Assembly: GCA_026874595.1 (NCBI GenBank)
Contig: CM049306.1
Location: 57,356,019 to 57,420,018, forward strand
Source of the DNA: Sipunculus nudus
Taxonomy: Eukaryota; Annelida; Sipuncula; Golfingiida; Sipunculidae
Reading direction: 5' to 3'
DNA: 64,000 nucleotides
Under the pieces are notes generated by a model. It was not told the DNA's origin, did not search any database, and worked only from the letters and a program-made list of their open reading frames with translations. Within the stretch, counting starts at the first letter, position 1. Each line of letters opens with the position of its first letter. A program made the translations under genes and the position numbers. Positions 11,902 through 23,573 of this stretch are shown here, piece by piece.

Positions 11902-13633
11902 ATTGTATCCGCCAAAACAGAGTTTTGCGGATACTATGTTTTCAGCTGCACACCGCCGCCGCCGCGTAGGTTTCCGGAGAACTCCTCTGTAACCGCTGGG
12001 CGGAATTTTACGAAACCCGGGATTATGTTCGGGTCACATGTGAACTGCTGCGCCCTGATTTTGTTTTGACCTCTGACCTTTCCTCTGCGCTCTGCGTCTG
12101 TTTGTGCGCTTGTTTCCACACATAAACCCACATATCTCGGGAACCGTTTGACGGATCGGGAAAATTTTTTTGCACAAATGTAGCCCTTGGAGAGCTTTAT
12201 AACATACACAAAAAATGGTGGGGCCACCTGCAACCATGTTTGCACAGTGTCCATCTGTTCGTCTGCCTTGGGTTAAAATCACTCATATCTCTGCAGTGAC
12301 TTGACTAATTCACCTGAAATTTGGCATGCGTATACATCCTGGATAGCTTTTCTGATTTTGTGACAGGTGGCGCCACCTACATTCACGTTTACGCTGCAGA
12401 CATCCAAGCTCATATCTCGGGAACCGTTTGACTGATCAGGAAAATTTTTTTGCACAAATGTAGCCCTTGGAGAGCTTTATAACATACACAAAAATGGTGG
12501 GGCCACCTGCAACAATGTTTGCACAGTGTCCATCTGTTCGTCTGCCTTGGGTTAAAATCACTCATATCTCTGCAGTGACTTGACTAATTCACCTGAAATT
12601 TGGGATGCGTATACATCCTGGATAGCTTTTCTGATTTTGTGACAGGTGGCGCCACCTACATTCACGTTTACGCTGCAGACATCCAAGCTCATATCTCGGG
12701 AACCGTTTGACGGATCAGGAAATTTTTTTTGCACAAATGTAGCCCTTGGAGAGCTTTATAACATACACAAAAAATGGTGGCGCCACCTGCAACCATGTTT
12801 GCACAGTGTCCATCTGTTTGTCTGCCTTGGGTTAAAATCACTCATATCTCTGCAGTGACTTGACTAATTCACCTGAAATTCGGCATGCGTATACATCCTG
12901 GATAGCTTTTCTGATTTTATGACAGGTGGCGCCACCTACATTCACGTTTATGCTGCAGACATCCAAGCTCATATCTCGGGAACCGTTTGACTGATCAGGA
13001 AAATTATTTTGCACAAATGTAGCCCTTGGAGAGCTTTATAACATACGCAAAACTGGTGGCGCCACCTACAGCCATTTTTGCACAGCTCCTGTCTGTTTGT
13101 CTGCCATTGGATAAAATCACTCATATCTCGGCAGTGGTTTGACATATCTGGCTAAAATTTTGCAGGTTTATACATCCCTGACAGCTCTCTTGATTTTATG
13201 ACAGGTGGAGCCACTTGCATTCTAGTTTATGCAGCTGACATCCAAGCTCATATCTTGGGAACCGACTGATTGGGCCAAAGTTTTGCATGTGTATAGTTCT
13301 CACATAGCTCTTTATCATACGCAAAACTGGTACCGTCACCTGCAACCATTTTTGCTCAGCGTCCATCTGATACACGGGCTAAAATCACTCATATACATGT
13401 AGTGGTTTGACTTATCTGCCTTAAATTTTGCATATGTATACAACTGGGACGGCTTTCTGGATTTTGTGGTAGGGGGGGCAACCTTCATACACAATTTGGC
13501 TGCAGACATCCATGCTAATATGCAACACTTCACTCTATTTCCCCTTGCCACTTAATCCATGCCTCACTTCACCCGTTCCACTCTGATTTAGGCGGATACA
13601 CGTAGTCGCTTGTCGACTACCCATATTCTAGTT
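11902..13633 (+). mobile_element. GGCGCC element copy 1 (pearl/Helentron-like, non-autonomous)
   Basis: The 5' end is ATTGTATCCGCC, forming a hairpin between GTATCCGC and GCGGATAC. A (CCG)n tract follows, then a tandem core, then a 3' end with the hairpin GTAGTCGCTTGTCGACTAC about ten bases before CTAGTT. The GCGGATAC motif of the 5' hairpin recurs 20 bp before the 3' hairpin. The same ends occur in four other copies here. A 5' inverted repeat, a 3' hairpin and a central tandem array match what is known of bivalve 'pearl' elements and of non-autonomous Helentrons. No protein is encoded. Confidence 0.85.
12200..13345 (+). repeat. Tandem core of copy 1, ~280-bp dimers bounded by GGTGGCGCCACC
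   Basis: Sites equal or close to the 12-bp palindrome GGTGGCGCCACC occur about every 130-150 bp (near 12212, 12367, 12497, 12647, 12778, 12927, 13057, 13206). Two diverged half-units alternate: one with CTCGGGAACCGTTTGAC, one with CTCTGCAGTGACTTGAC. Adjacent 280-bp dimers are nearly identical, showing recent local amplification; units towards the 3' end are more diverged. Confidence 0.85.
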
Positions 13634-13733
13634 TGCAATATAATTGAGTGGTTTACTGTGATTCAGTTGAGCAGCATTGAATGCTTAAGTGAGAGTGCAG
13701 TACCTCAGAAACAAATTTTTAATGAGTCACTTA

Positions 13734-14026
13734 GGCCAAAAAAAGGTATAGTTCTAAGGCACTTTTTTTTTTAAACCAGTACTGGCAGGCAATTTTTTTA
13801 CCTTATTTTTGTATGTTTCGATAAAAATATCATATCATCAGGGAATAGCATGATAAAAACAGATTTTTTTTTGCTAAACAGGTGAAAGCATTACATCGCA
13901 AAGGAAATCTTATCAAAATTGTATTATTTTATGTTCTTGAAAGATGAAAATCAAATAAAAATTTTTGATGCGAGGGGTTCAAATTGACTTGGGTGGTGCC
14001 TAAGAACCATACTTATTTTATTGGCC
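13734..14026. mobile_element. MITE C copy 1 (TTA duplication, PIF/Harbinger-like)
   Basis: TTA flanks both sides (13731-13733 and 14027-14029). The left terminus GGCCAAAAAAAGGTATAG...CTAAGGCAC is mirrored at the right end. A second copy of the same family, also flanked by TTA, lies at 58105-58367. A 3-bp TTA/TWA target duplication is typical of PIF/Harbinger. The interior is AT-rich and non-coding. Confidence 0.85.
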
Positions 14027-14029
14027 TTA

Positions 14030-14689
14030 GTCTTTCATCATCCAAGCTTAATAAAAGAAAAAGGGTGAAGGAGCATTCAGTTTCATAAACTACTGGGTAT
14101 TGAAGGTATGTATTTAAACATACATCTAAATAGTGACATGAACTTGGGCCACTGCTGGAAATTATGGGTAATTTTTGTTGTCTGCAAATTGCCAGAATCA
14201 TTCTTCGACCTGTTCAGATGAACTTGGCGTTTGCACACGCAGAGTGTGTATGTATGTACATATGGAAAGAGTTCATATTCGTTAATTTTTTTCGCTAAAT
14301 TTTTCAGTTTGCATTACAAACTGCTTTATACTGACCATATAGGCAGTTATGAAAACACAATCTTCTTATATTATATATATGTTCATGTTATATTTTATAG
14401 AAGGTTGCTCTAGTCCTGTCTTGTCTATTCCCATGCAGAGAGTATACAAGTAAACTTACAGCACAGAAATAGTATGTCCATATAGGTATTTATAAGGGGC
14501 AGAGGGCTGTGTGACATCGTTCCAATAAAGCGATTCATGAGCCAGCCTAGCACTTAGACCTGCCACCTGGTCATTTATCACATCACACTACTAGACCTGT
14601 TATTTCTCTCTCTCAGGTAATAGCTACAATTATCTTAATACAAGTTATTATGCTGTGCCCTTGTATCTTCTATTACTTGTCCAGAAACA
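14030..14689. other. Non-coding, nothing recognised
   Basis: AT-rich spacer with no supported gene or repeat. Confidence 0.5.
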
Positions 14690-15085
14690 TTTTCACGGGA
14701 ATATTTGCATATCTCAGGGCTTTAAAGTGACCTGTTCTGGTATCTGAAGTCTATTAACTAAAGATAATTCCTTGAAAATTTCCAAAAATAGGTCAGAAAA
14801 GGCTGATCCCACCGCACACAGGCTGTTCATTTTGTTAATATCCATGTGGTTATAACGTGGGGTTCCACCAAAATAAACCAACACATTCATTAAGGACATG
14901 CGGCAGCTATTCTCCAGAACCAGAGTTTTGCAATGAGCCTCTTGCATCTAGAGACCTCATAACTTCTGCACATGTATGCAGCCTACCACCTTAGGCTACA
15001 TCTGTTTGTCAACAATGAACATGTACCGTGTTTACTAACAGCTTGTTGATAAACAAGCTCATACATCCACCTTAGAGGTGTCAGA
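14690..15085 (+). repeat. Dispersed repeat family R1, copy 1
   Basis: This stretch is similar along its length to 26610-26925 (same strand), sharing AGATAATCCC/AGATAATTCC, GCACACA(G/A)GCTG, CCTACCACCTT and TTGATAAA(C/T)AAG in the same order. Its first part is also similar to the reverse complement of 46015-46163. No inverted termini or coding motif were found, so the class is unknown. Confidence 0.6.
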
Positions 15086-17174
15086 AGAACTTTTTGTAAC
15101 AGGAACTACCTGTTAAGTTCATTAATATGTAAGCAGGGTAAGCTATAAAATATAAAATTCTGCAGGAAAGTTAGGTGAATGAAAGGCTTTAATTTAAAAC
15201 AACCAGTGTATGAGGTTTTGATCCTTAAAATTTTTGTGGTTGTGGCTTACTCTGTGTCATTGGGTACAAGGCCTTCACTTTCATTCTCAAAGGATCTTGC
15301 ACAGTATTACTTTTGTAAACACTGAACATCTTCTTGTCATATGAAAGTGATGATTGTTTTGTATCTTACAAATTGTATCATCTGGGTTACAATTTATCAA
15401 ACTCACTTTGATTATGGTACCTGAAAATGATAATTGATGAGTCTTTTTTGCTGTACTGATAGGTGTCTCTTGGTTCTGTAACCAATTGCCAATTACATGT
15501 CTCTGCAAATATGGTACTACATCATATGGTCTATTTATGTGGGACTTTTAAACTGAAAGGTTATACTGCTACTGTAGATAAATCATCTTTAAAGAGCACA
15601 TTCTTAAAAGTAGTGCAAATCTCAGTGAGAATTCTGTGTCAGTGATTTAGTATTTAGCAAACAAGTGCCCAGCAGGAGATTTTATCAAGCAGTTCATTAA
15701 GTCTGGAGGCATTTGACAGGTAGAAGTAAAGAAGAAATTTTATGACTGCACTGTATATGACAAAAGTTAAAAAAAGACTGAAAAAAAGTTATTATTTATG
15801 ACCTAGTTTTCTCTGGCTGTTGTTGTTGTTGTGTTTACTTGAGTTTAGAAAAGTTTGTGATGAAAAACTGTTTAATGAAGAGTTGTTAAAGAAGTAAGGC
15901 TGAGTACATGGGGGGGGGGGGGGGGTGTATTACTATAAATTCTTGTCACAAGATTTATCAATAAAGATTAACATTTCAGATCATAAGATTGAGTCTTCAA
16001 ATTTGTTGTAGTAACCAAACCTGGTAGTAAAGAAGTTACGTTAAAAATAAAAAAAAAGTGTCTGAAAAACTTTAGGAATATTCATTTATTTATGATTCTT
16101 ATCAGAGGCATTGAATACCATGTCATTTCTTGTCAGATCCTTTCATAATCACATTGATCCTTGTTAGAGCAGTTGATTATCATATCAGTCTACCAGCATC
16201 TCACAATTTATTTCAGTTTATTGCACCAGCCCTGTAATGTAACATAGTACTGGTGTGTGGCTCAGACCTCTGTGAGTGAAAGTGTAGGTTGATGCTGCAG
16301 TGTATCTTTGATTGTTACCTGACACAGACTTTGGGACAATGTAAACTGTACCATTTTGTGTAAGGGAATCAGCTGGGTCAAGGGTATTGTACATATTAGT
16401 TAAGATTCACAAATCAGAATCTAGGATTTTTTATGTGCAGACGGCAAAAAGGTTTTGCACAAAAGAAAGCAGCGGTGTGAATCAAGGTATAGGAGTCAAA
16501 TTCACCAATGTCAATGTGACTTTTCAAAATGGCTTCAAGGAGACTCGAGACAAGTTGTGTAAGGTTCACATACAGGTTCAAGTTCAGATCAATATGTCAT
16601 CTTCAGGCCATCTACGTAAACAGCCTGAGCTCTTAAACAGTTTGTTGTTGATGTCTCTGTTAAAGGAAGAAACCACGATACCAACTCAGATGTAAACCCA
16701 TGCCAGGGAACGCGCACCGAGTCGGATATAAAGATGGTAATGGTGGACAATATATGAGAAATCATAAAAAAAATAGTCATTGTAGAACTGGCTATAAACC
16801 TTATTGCATGGCACAGAAAGAAAGGGAATAGGTTAAAAAAGGTTTTGACGGATTTGTCAGTACACATGATGCCACAGGTCATGTGGAAATTTAAATAAGT
16901 TCTCGATAAGCCAAGTCAGAAGGAAGACTTATTCATGGAGTGACCTTTTCTGGTATTCACCAGCTTATTTCTGGGCAGATACTGATGTAGTGTGTTCTGG
17001 TCATGGGGCAGTGTGATAGATCATATTAACTGATGTCCTTTGTTCCCTCAGCCTCCCATTGACAGCTCTCCATCAAATATCTGTCTTGTCATATCACTCT
17101 CTTCTTAGATAAGGCAGAGGAGGCCAGATAGAAGTCAGCCACAGATTAAAGTAACTCATTCCACTCTTGCTCTT
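15086..17174. other. Non-coding; contains a G16 tract
   Basis: G16 at 15910-15925. Open frames on either strand (15287-15645, 16387-16882) have no recognisable domains and unremarkable composition; I do not support them as genes. Confidence 0.5.
15910..15925. repeat. Poly-G tract (16 G)
   Basis: An uninterrupted run of 16 G in AT-rich surroundings. Confidence 0.95.
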
Positions 17175-17366
17175 CAGGAGCGGATCCAGGATTTTGGAAA
17201 AGCAGGGGTCCAATTAAGGAGAACTAATGAAAAACCTAAAAAAAAAGATCACCAGGTCAAGAAAAGGGGGGGTCCAGGCTGCAGAATTTTGTGTGAAACC
17301 CTAGAAAAATGCTGCAGCTGATGAAAAAGGAGGGGGGTCTGGACCCCTCTCCTGGATCCGCTTCTG
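17175..17366. mobile_element. MITE D: 192-bp element with CAGGAGCGGATCC ends
   Basis: The left terminus CAGGAGCGGATCCAGGA and the complement of the right terminus CAGAAGCGGATCCAGGA differ at one position. Directly outside lies CTCTT on both sides (17170-17174 and 17367-17371), a 5-bp target duplication. The interior has G-rich runs (GGGGGGGTCCAGG). A fragment beginning GCAGAAGCGGACCCAGCAGG at about 19715 may be a decayed relative. The superfamily is not certain. Confidence 0.8.
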
Positions 17367-17837
17367 CTCTTACACAAGTCATGTTACTTTATGAGTGCAA
17401 GTGTATTATATATATATTGCATGAACCAGGGTGATCTTGCATGAGGTCTGTGAATGTGTTATGGACAAGAAATGTTATATAAGAATGCAATATACATGCT
17501 AAAGGAGTGCCAGTAAAAAATGTAACATACTTATGGCCATAGTGATTATCATTAGGTCATTAATAATAAAGACTTGATCTGCATAGGTTAAATTCAGACC
17601 TTGCTTTGTATTTTTTCCCAGATAGCTTAAGCCCTCTGTAATGATCTGTAATGCATTTTTCAAGCAACCGTTCCAAATATTTACCTGTATTAGCAGGTGA
17701 ATCTGTTCATTTCAGATGAACTACAAATCTGCCAGTCTACTAGTAAGCCTGAATCAGATCTCAAATGACTAAGGGATTACACCATGTTCTACGCAGCAGT
17801 CAGTGTTTCTTTTAGGAAGTAGTCCCATCATACTTTA

Positions 17838-17960
17838 AATAATAGTAATAACAATAATAATAATAATAACCATAATAATAATAATCATAAATATAATACT
17901 GTATTGATTATATTAATGATAACAATTAAATTAATAATAATAATAAGAATAAGAAAAAAA
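17838..17960. repeat. (AAT)n-like microsatellite, imperfect
   Basis: Runs of AATAAT and ATAATAATA with interruptions over about 120 bp. Confidence 0.8.
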
Positions 17961-18086
17961 ACTTTTAAATTGAAATTTTAAGAAAAAGGTAAGAAAGCAT
18001 TCCCTTGTTGTAGAGAGACTTTTTCCTACCATGACATCACATATGATATCAACCTGCTAATTACCAGCATTATGCATATATAAATA

Positions 18087-18089
<3 letters not shown>

Positions 18090-18126
<37 letters not shown>

Positions 18127-18556
18127 TGTGGTTTGCTTCATATTCGCGAGGCTGAAATTTCGCGATTTTTCAATTTTTCTTGTTTCGCGAGGGTTTCATT
18201 TTCGCGATCTCACCAGAACACAAATATTTGGTAAAGCCATACCTATGTGTGTTATAAAATAAGAATAAGTCATGAGTTTGTGATATTTTTTCTCATATAA
18301 CGATGGGCCCGAACACAAAGCACAGGTAGTTTAGTTCAAATTAAGGGGAACGTTTTCCCTATACCTGCATGGATGTAACTTATTATAAAAATTCTCATTG
18401 TTCTAATCTGTTCCCATACAAATACTGGCTACATTAAATAAAAAGGACGTACTCCATTGGCCAATTATTCCCGAGGGTTTCATTTTCGCGATTATTTCCC
18501 ATTCGCGAATATCGCGAAATTAAAACCCTCGCGAACAAAAAGGCAACCACAGTATA

Positions 18557-18589
<33 letters not shown>

Positions 18590-18600
18590 ATATATATATT
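18090..18600. repeat. (TA)n tract split by MITE E
   Basis: Pure AT dinucleotides run up to 18125 and resume at 18553. The MITE at 18126-18552 sits inside the tract, as expected if a TA-targeting element landed in it or if the flanking TAs expanded afterwards. Confidence 0.85.
18126..18552 (+). mobile_element. MITE E copy 1 (TTTCGCGA-rich, young)
   Basis: The termini CTGTGGTTTGC and, at the other end, its complement form GGCAACCACAG are flanked by TA on both sides. Inside each end is a series of inverted TTCGCGA / TCGCGAAA boxes with GAGGGTTTCATTTTCGCGA phrases. The CpG dinucleotides in these boxes are intact, implying recent insertion. A CpG-decayed copy in the opposite orientation lies at 23574-23980. 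There is no coding capacity. Confidence 0.88.
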
Positions 18601-20263
18601 AAACAGTTTGCCGACACTGTTTATTTAATTATTTCTATAAATAAATCAGATACACCACAGCTTATTTGGTTTTGAGTGATACAAATAGTAGTTAATATAT
18701 TTCTGCCTTTCACATAATTTGATAGATAAGATGTATTGGATTATTGCCAGCTTCAGGTCAGATCACCAGCGAGACACGATACTGATTCATCTAAAGATAC
18801 CCAGTCTGTGTGCTGGTACAGGACACCCACAGATGACCCCAGCTCAGCTGGATGAAGAAGCCAGAAATGTGTCTGATCTGTCTCCCATATCCTCCTGAGT
18901 GAATTGGGCCTGACAGCATTCAAACACATAAAATATAAAAACCCTCTTTATAAGAGAAGTTCACCTTGTGCTTGCCAGGAGCTGGGACAAACTGCAGTCT
19001 AAATCAATAAAATAAACAGACTGCCTCTCGCAATCTTGTCTCAATTCAATTTTGTTTTTTTTTCTCCCCCATCTTGATATTGAGCTAGGAATTAGGGCTT
19101 GTATACGACTGTCCTATGGACATATTTGTCAATCATCTTATGATTAAATATGGCTGATGCCTTTTATAGCATTATTGATATTTTCCAGTTTTGAAATGGG
19201 TCATCATTTTATTTCATATAAGCTCTAATTGTATCCCCAGACCCAGGTCCATGTGACTTTGTACAAAATGGGATTTCCATCAGCCAACTTGACATGTGCT
19301 GAGTTCACTGGGGTAGTTTCTGATAGATGGCGCTGTGGTAGCCCCTGTGTTAAATCCTGTCAAATTTCTCATGATTTTATTTCCTTACACTTGGTATTCT
19401 TCCTGACAGTTCAAAACAAAGAGTGAGCATTTTCAAGGCATGGCCACAGAGTGTGTACGTAACAGTGACGAGTGCCAAGACTGTCAGTAATATATATATA
19501 TTACCTTGAAGACCTGGTCAGTGATGGTTTACATTGCGAACCGGAATGAGACGTGGAGGCACACAGTGTTTCGTTGATATTTGACTGGTTTCTATCGTTG
19601 GACGTATAAAGAATAGATTGATATGAGGAACACATGAAAGATTAATTAAATGTACGTTGCAAGGAAACTGTTCCTGAAAAAGGGAAACAGAAATATGCAT
19701 ACATTGTAAGTAGCAGAAGCGGACCCAGCAGGACTCCATGCAGTGGGTCCGTATCCCATTTTCAACCACCACAACCTTTCTTTCACCGTAACAGACAAAT
19801 TTTGAGGCCTGGAACCCCCGCACCCAACCAACCCTGCCCAACCACAGCCCTGTTCCTGAAATTGGGACCTTGAATTAGGTTTTGTCATTAATCCTCCTGG
19901 GTTGAACTCTCCATTTCATAAAGCGAGAAACATGTGTTTTTCTCTTTTACTGACCACGCACGTGGGTCAAATCCCTCATTGAATGCAAGCATTATTCATA
20001 TGAACAATAGTCCTTAGTGTTAGAGGTAAAGTGACCACGATGCACGCATTATGGTGATTGTCGAAGGCAGTTCGGCTGTGCTCAGTAAAAAAACGGACAA
20101 AACACTCAAAATTATATGTATATTAAAAATTATTTATTTTCATATCGCCTATGTCACTGCGGGGATAATAACCTTTAAAATGATGTATGGCACAATATTG
20201 TACAAAACGCGTTTAAAGAGAACACTGCGAACAAATGTGAACCGAATTCCTTTTATAAGTATT

Positions 20264-20264
<1 letters not shown>
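18601..20264. other. Non-coding; possible fragment of a MITE D relative
   Basis: No gene supported. A stretch at about 19712-19870 opens AGCAGAAGCGGACCCAGCAG, resembling the MITE D terminus, and contains CCCCCGC-rich sequence, but no matching right end was found. Confidence 0.45.

Positions 20265-20318
<54 letters not shown>
20265..20318. repeat. (TA)27 microsatellite
   Basis: An uninterrupted AT dinucleotide run of about 54 bp. It produces artefactual Tyr-Ile frames on both strands. Confidence 0.95.
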
Positions 20319-20322
<4 letters not shown>

Positions 20323-20729
20323 TAGTATGTACCTGTCTGCTACTGTGTACACATATTAATGTTTGTACAGTTCCTCCCAGATATTGGATATATGTGAAAG
20401 GTTTGTGGTTAAGACGTTGCTAGGGCTGAGATGGGTGGCCATGGTTAACATGATTAAAATCTGCTATTGTAATTTTACAGTGAAAAAAAAGGGAATTCTA
20501 ACTTTTTGTCTCTTTTTACCCATGTGCTGATTGCATATAAGATATGTTGATTTTAGCTTTAGCCTGGTCATGCATATTATGGTCTGCTATTACCCTTGGA
20601 TGGTACGGATGCCTCATAAGAAACTAATTGAGATTTACGGGCATTATCAGTGACTACAAGGATAACAGTTTTATGCTTCAAAGTGCAGGCCTGCAAAAAA
20701 AAAAACTGTAGTACTCTGAATTACCTAGA

Positions 20730-20905
20730 CTTGAATACTTGAGTAATACTTCTTTCTTGATAATTACTGAAAAGTACGGAAAAGTGTCCCAAATATACTT
20801 TTGAGTACTTCTCAGTACACATTTCAGTACTATTTGGTATTTTTCAGTATACTTTTTGGTATATTCTGTAAACTTTTCAGTACTTTTCAGTATTTTTTCA
20901 GTATT
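20730..20905. repeat. Imperfect short repeat of TTTTCAGTACT type
   Basis: Variants of TTTTCAGTACT / TTTTCAGTATT / GAGTACTTCTCAGTAC recur about ten times in 175 bp, with units of 10-14 bp and frequent indels. Confidence 0.65.
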
Positions 20906-21041
20906 TACCAAGACCTGGCTTTTGACTCCAGAGCTGAAGGTCTCTGTGTGATCCAGAGACTCCTCTGAATCAGTGAAATTCAGTTAAGTCTTTAACTACA
21001 GGTTATTAGTTCTGAATCAAGTATACCAAAGTGCATGTGTA

Positions 21042-21954
21042 ATTGTATCCGCCAAAACAGTTTTGCAGATACTATGTTTTCAGCCCACCGCCGCCGCCGC
21101 TGCCGCGGCCGCGTAGGTGTCCCGAGAACTCCTCCGTAACCGCTGGGCGGAATTTTACGAAACCCGGGATTATGTTCGGATCACGTGTGAACTGCTGCCC
21201 CCCGATTTTGTTTTGACCTCTGACCTTTCCTCTGCGCTCTGTGTCCGTTTGTGCGTCTGTTTCCACACATAAACCCACATATCTTGGGAACCGTTTGACT
21301 GATCAGGAACATTTTTTTGCACAAATGTAGCCCTTGGAGAGTTTTATAACATGCACAAAAAACTGGTGGCGCCACCTGGAACCATGTTTGCACAGTGTCC
21401 ATCTGTTCGTCTGCCTTGGGTTAAAATCACTCATATCTCTGCAGTGACTTGACTAATTCACCTGAAATTCGGCATGCGTATACATCCTGGATAGCTTTTC
21501 TGATTTTATGACAGGTGGTGCCACCTACATTCACGTTAACGCTGCAGACATCCAAGCTCATATCTTGGGAACCTTTTGACCAATTGGACCAAAATTTTGC
21601 ATGTGTATAGATCTCACGTAACTCTTTATCATGCGCAAAACTGGTGGCGCCACCTGCAACCATTTTTGCTCAGCGTCCATCTGTTTGTCTGCCACGGGCT
21701 AAAATCACTCATATACATGTAGTGGTTTGACTTATCTGCCTTAAATTTTGCATATGTATACAACTTGGACGGCTTTCTGGATTTTGTGGTAGGGGGGGCA
21801 ACCTACATACACAATTTGGCTGCAGACATCCATGCTAATATGCAACACTTCACTCTATTTCCCCCCTGCCACTCAATCCATGCCTCACTTCACCCGTTCC
21901 ACTCTGATTTAGGCAGATACACGTAGTTGCTTGTCAACTACCCGTATTCTAGTT
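21042..21954 (+). mobile_element. GGCGCC element copy 2 (short core)
   Basis: It has the same 5' hairpin start (ATTGTATCCGCC) and the same 3' end (GTAGTTGCTTGTCAACTAC then CCGTATTCTAGTT) as copy 1. The 3' hairpin carries paired changes (GTAGTTG/CAACTAC) that keep the stem. The (CCG)n tract is interrupted by CTGCCGCGG. Only about three core boundaries (near 21364, 21517, 21645) remain, giving 913 bp against 1732 bp for copy 1. Confidence 0.85.
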
Positions 21955-22731
21955 ATGAAATGTGGAAGGCTAGCTAGGTTAATATGATTCTTATCATATA
22001 TGGTTACCTTCATCCTCATTAAGAAGGCAATGCCCCCTGCAGGACATTTTACCAATTCTTTAAAATAAATGCTATAAGAATGTTTTTGATTAAAATGAAT
22101 ACTTTGGACAAAGAGAACTCTGGTTTGTTTTAGGATAAAAAATAAAAATGATGTTACCCTTATATTAAAGAAGAAAAAAAACAGGTACCTGTTGTTTCTT
22201 GATGACTTTAAATATTCTCAGTAGTTACATATTTACAGCACTGGGAGACTTATCTTGTAGCACTAACTTCAGACTAAGAGATGCAGTACTCTTTAATACC
22301 CAATTACTTCAGAACAGACATTTTCTGTGACATTAATAATTAATCAAAGGTATCATCTACAGCTGACCAGATGTTACTGCTAGCATACAGACAGAGCAGT
22401 TAAGGTTCAGAAATAGGACCTTTTTTTGTGGTAGCAAAATAAATCAGTAGGTCTATATCAGTATGGATCAATATGCTGACTATTTTTGTCATATCAGTTC
22501 ACCTTCATTTTACAGATAAATATGCAAACTGTGAAAAAAGAAAGGCTATTTATAAATAAATTACTCTGTCACATTAACAGTATTCAAACTAATAAATATT
22601 TAATAACAATTTTAAGAACATAAACAGGCCAACGCATAAAAATTTATACTCCGATGGGTAGCGAGGAAGAGCCCTCGAAAACGTCTGCTTGGATTATAGC
22701 TGGGTAGAAATCTGTAGTTTTATGACCATAC
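21955..22731. other. AT-rich non-coding DNA
   Basis: Nothing recognised apart from A/T runs. Confidence 0.5.
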
Positions 22732-22894
22732 CAATTTCATATGAAGTCCCATCAGGGCTGTAAATTGAGTCGGGCCCAGCTGCTTTTAGATCTGGGAATA
22801 ATTCTGAAATTGGATTTTGTGTTTGGTATGTGGGTGATTTGATGGTCCTGCCGTTTAATCTTCTTCTTCTCACCGCGCCAAGTGTCAAAGATTG
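22732..22894 (-). CDS. Candidate internal exon on the minus strand, unknown protein
   Basis: On the minus strand a CAG acceptor is followed by 54 open codons beginning QSLTLGAVRRRR, with PISELFPDLKAAGPDS near the end, then a GT donor (ATTG|GTATGG) in phase 1. There is no ATG near the start, so only an internal exon would fit. The peptide has a basic RRRR patch and a Ser/Pro/Asp-rich tail, like a disordered or cytoplasmic segment. The pyrimidine tract before the acceptor is weak. No family is recognised and no neighbouring exon is certain. It could be chance. Confidence 0.2.
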
Positions 22895-23068
22895 CTGACA
22901 AGTTAGCGCATGATTTATTTAACCTGGCAGTAACCTCTGGGATGAGAAGGTGATGGTCAGGTTGCTGCCAGGTCGGACCAGGTATCAGGTGGAATATTAA
23001 ATTCTATCATAAGCCAAGGTTCATCAATTAATTATGCATGAAATTACTACAGGCTATCAGAAGTGTTC

Positions 23069-23335
23069 ATATTGATTATTGACACAGATTTAGCAGTCAT
23101 TATTCAATATTGTGTGGACTGTTTATGGAGAGAAATTTTCGTGTTAATTATTGGCCCTTGTTCACTGATTGATTATTGGTGAAATTTAATGCTATCAATC
23201 AGAAATTATTTATATTGATTATTTGCACAGATTTAGCTTTTATTATTATTTGGACCCTTAATTTGAAGAAAATTTTTCGTTTTAATTATTATCCCGGATT
23301 CACTGATGGATTATTGATGAAATATAATGTTGTCT
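23069..23335 (+). repeat. Diverged tandem duplication, 143-bp period
   Basis: The segment starting ATATTGATTATTGACACAGATTTAG at 23069 recurs at 23212 as ATATTGATTATTTGCACAGATTTAG. Similarity continues through TTTTCGTGTTAATTATT / TTTTCGTTTTAATTATT and TTCACTGATTGATTATTG / TTCACTGATGGATTATTG. The two copies differ by many substitutions. Confidence 0.75.
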
Positions 23336-23573
23336 GTGAGGAGAAGTTTAAAAGGTCTATTATTACCCTATTAAAATTACCTGTTAAATTAAGGTTCCCT
23401 GTAAGGTGATTTTTCAATATATTGATTTTTTTGCCAATTGATAAGTGATTTGTTACAGATTTATCACAGATGTTTAGTACGGGGAATGTTGATGACAAAT
23501 AATATTTGCCAAGGTTTGGTGATTGTGTATATAGATGTAAACTTTAAAATTTTGTATGCATGACAAAGTAACA

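Noticed and set aside
11934-12254. Minus-strand frame in GGCGCC copies (GKVRGQNKIGAQQF region) similar in four copies
   Set aside because: Similarity follows from recent copying of the whole element; there is no domain or start conservation, and the oldest copy has lost the frame.
16387-16882. Overlapping ~100-codon frames on both strands
   Set aside because: No recognisable domain, weak start contexts, and no repeat or exon context favouring either strand.
20149-20359. Tyr-Ile-rich open frames
   Set aside because: Translation of (TA)n; the same applies to 51419-51638 and 18457-18675.
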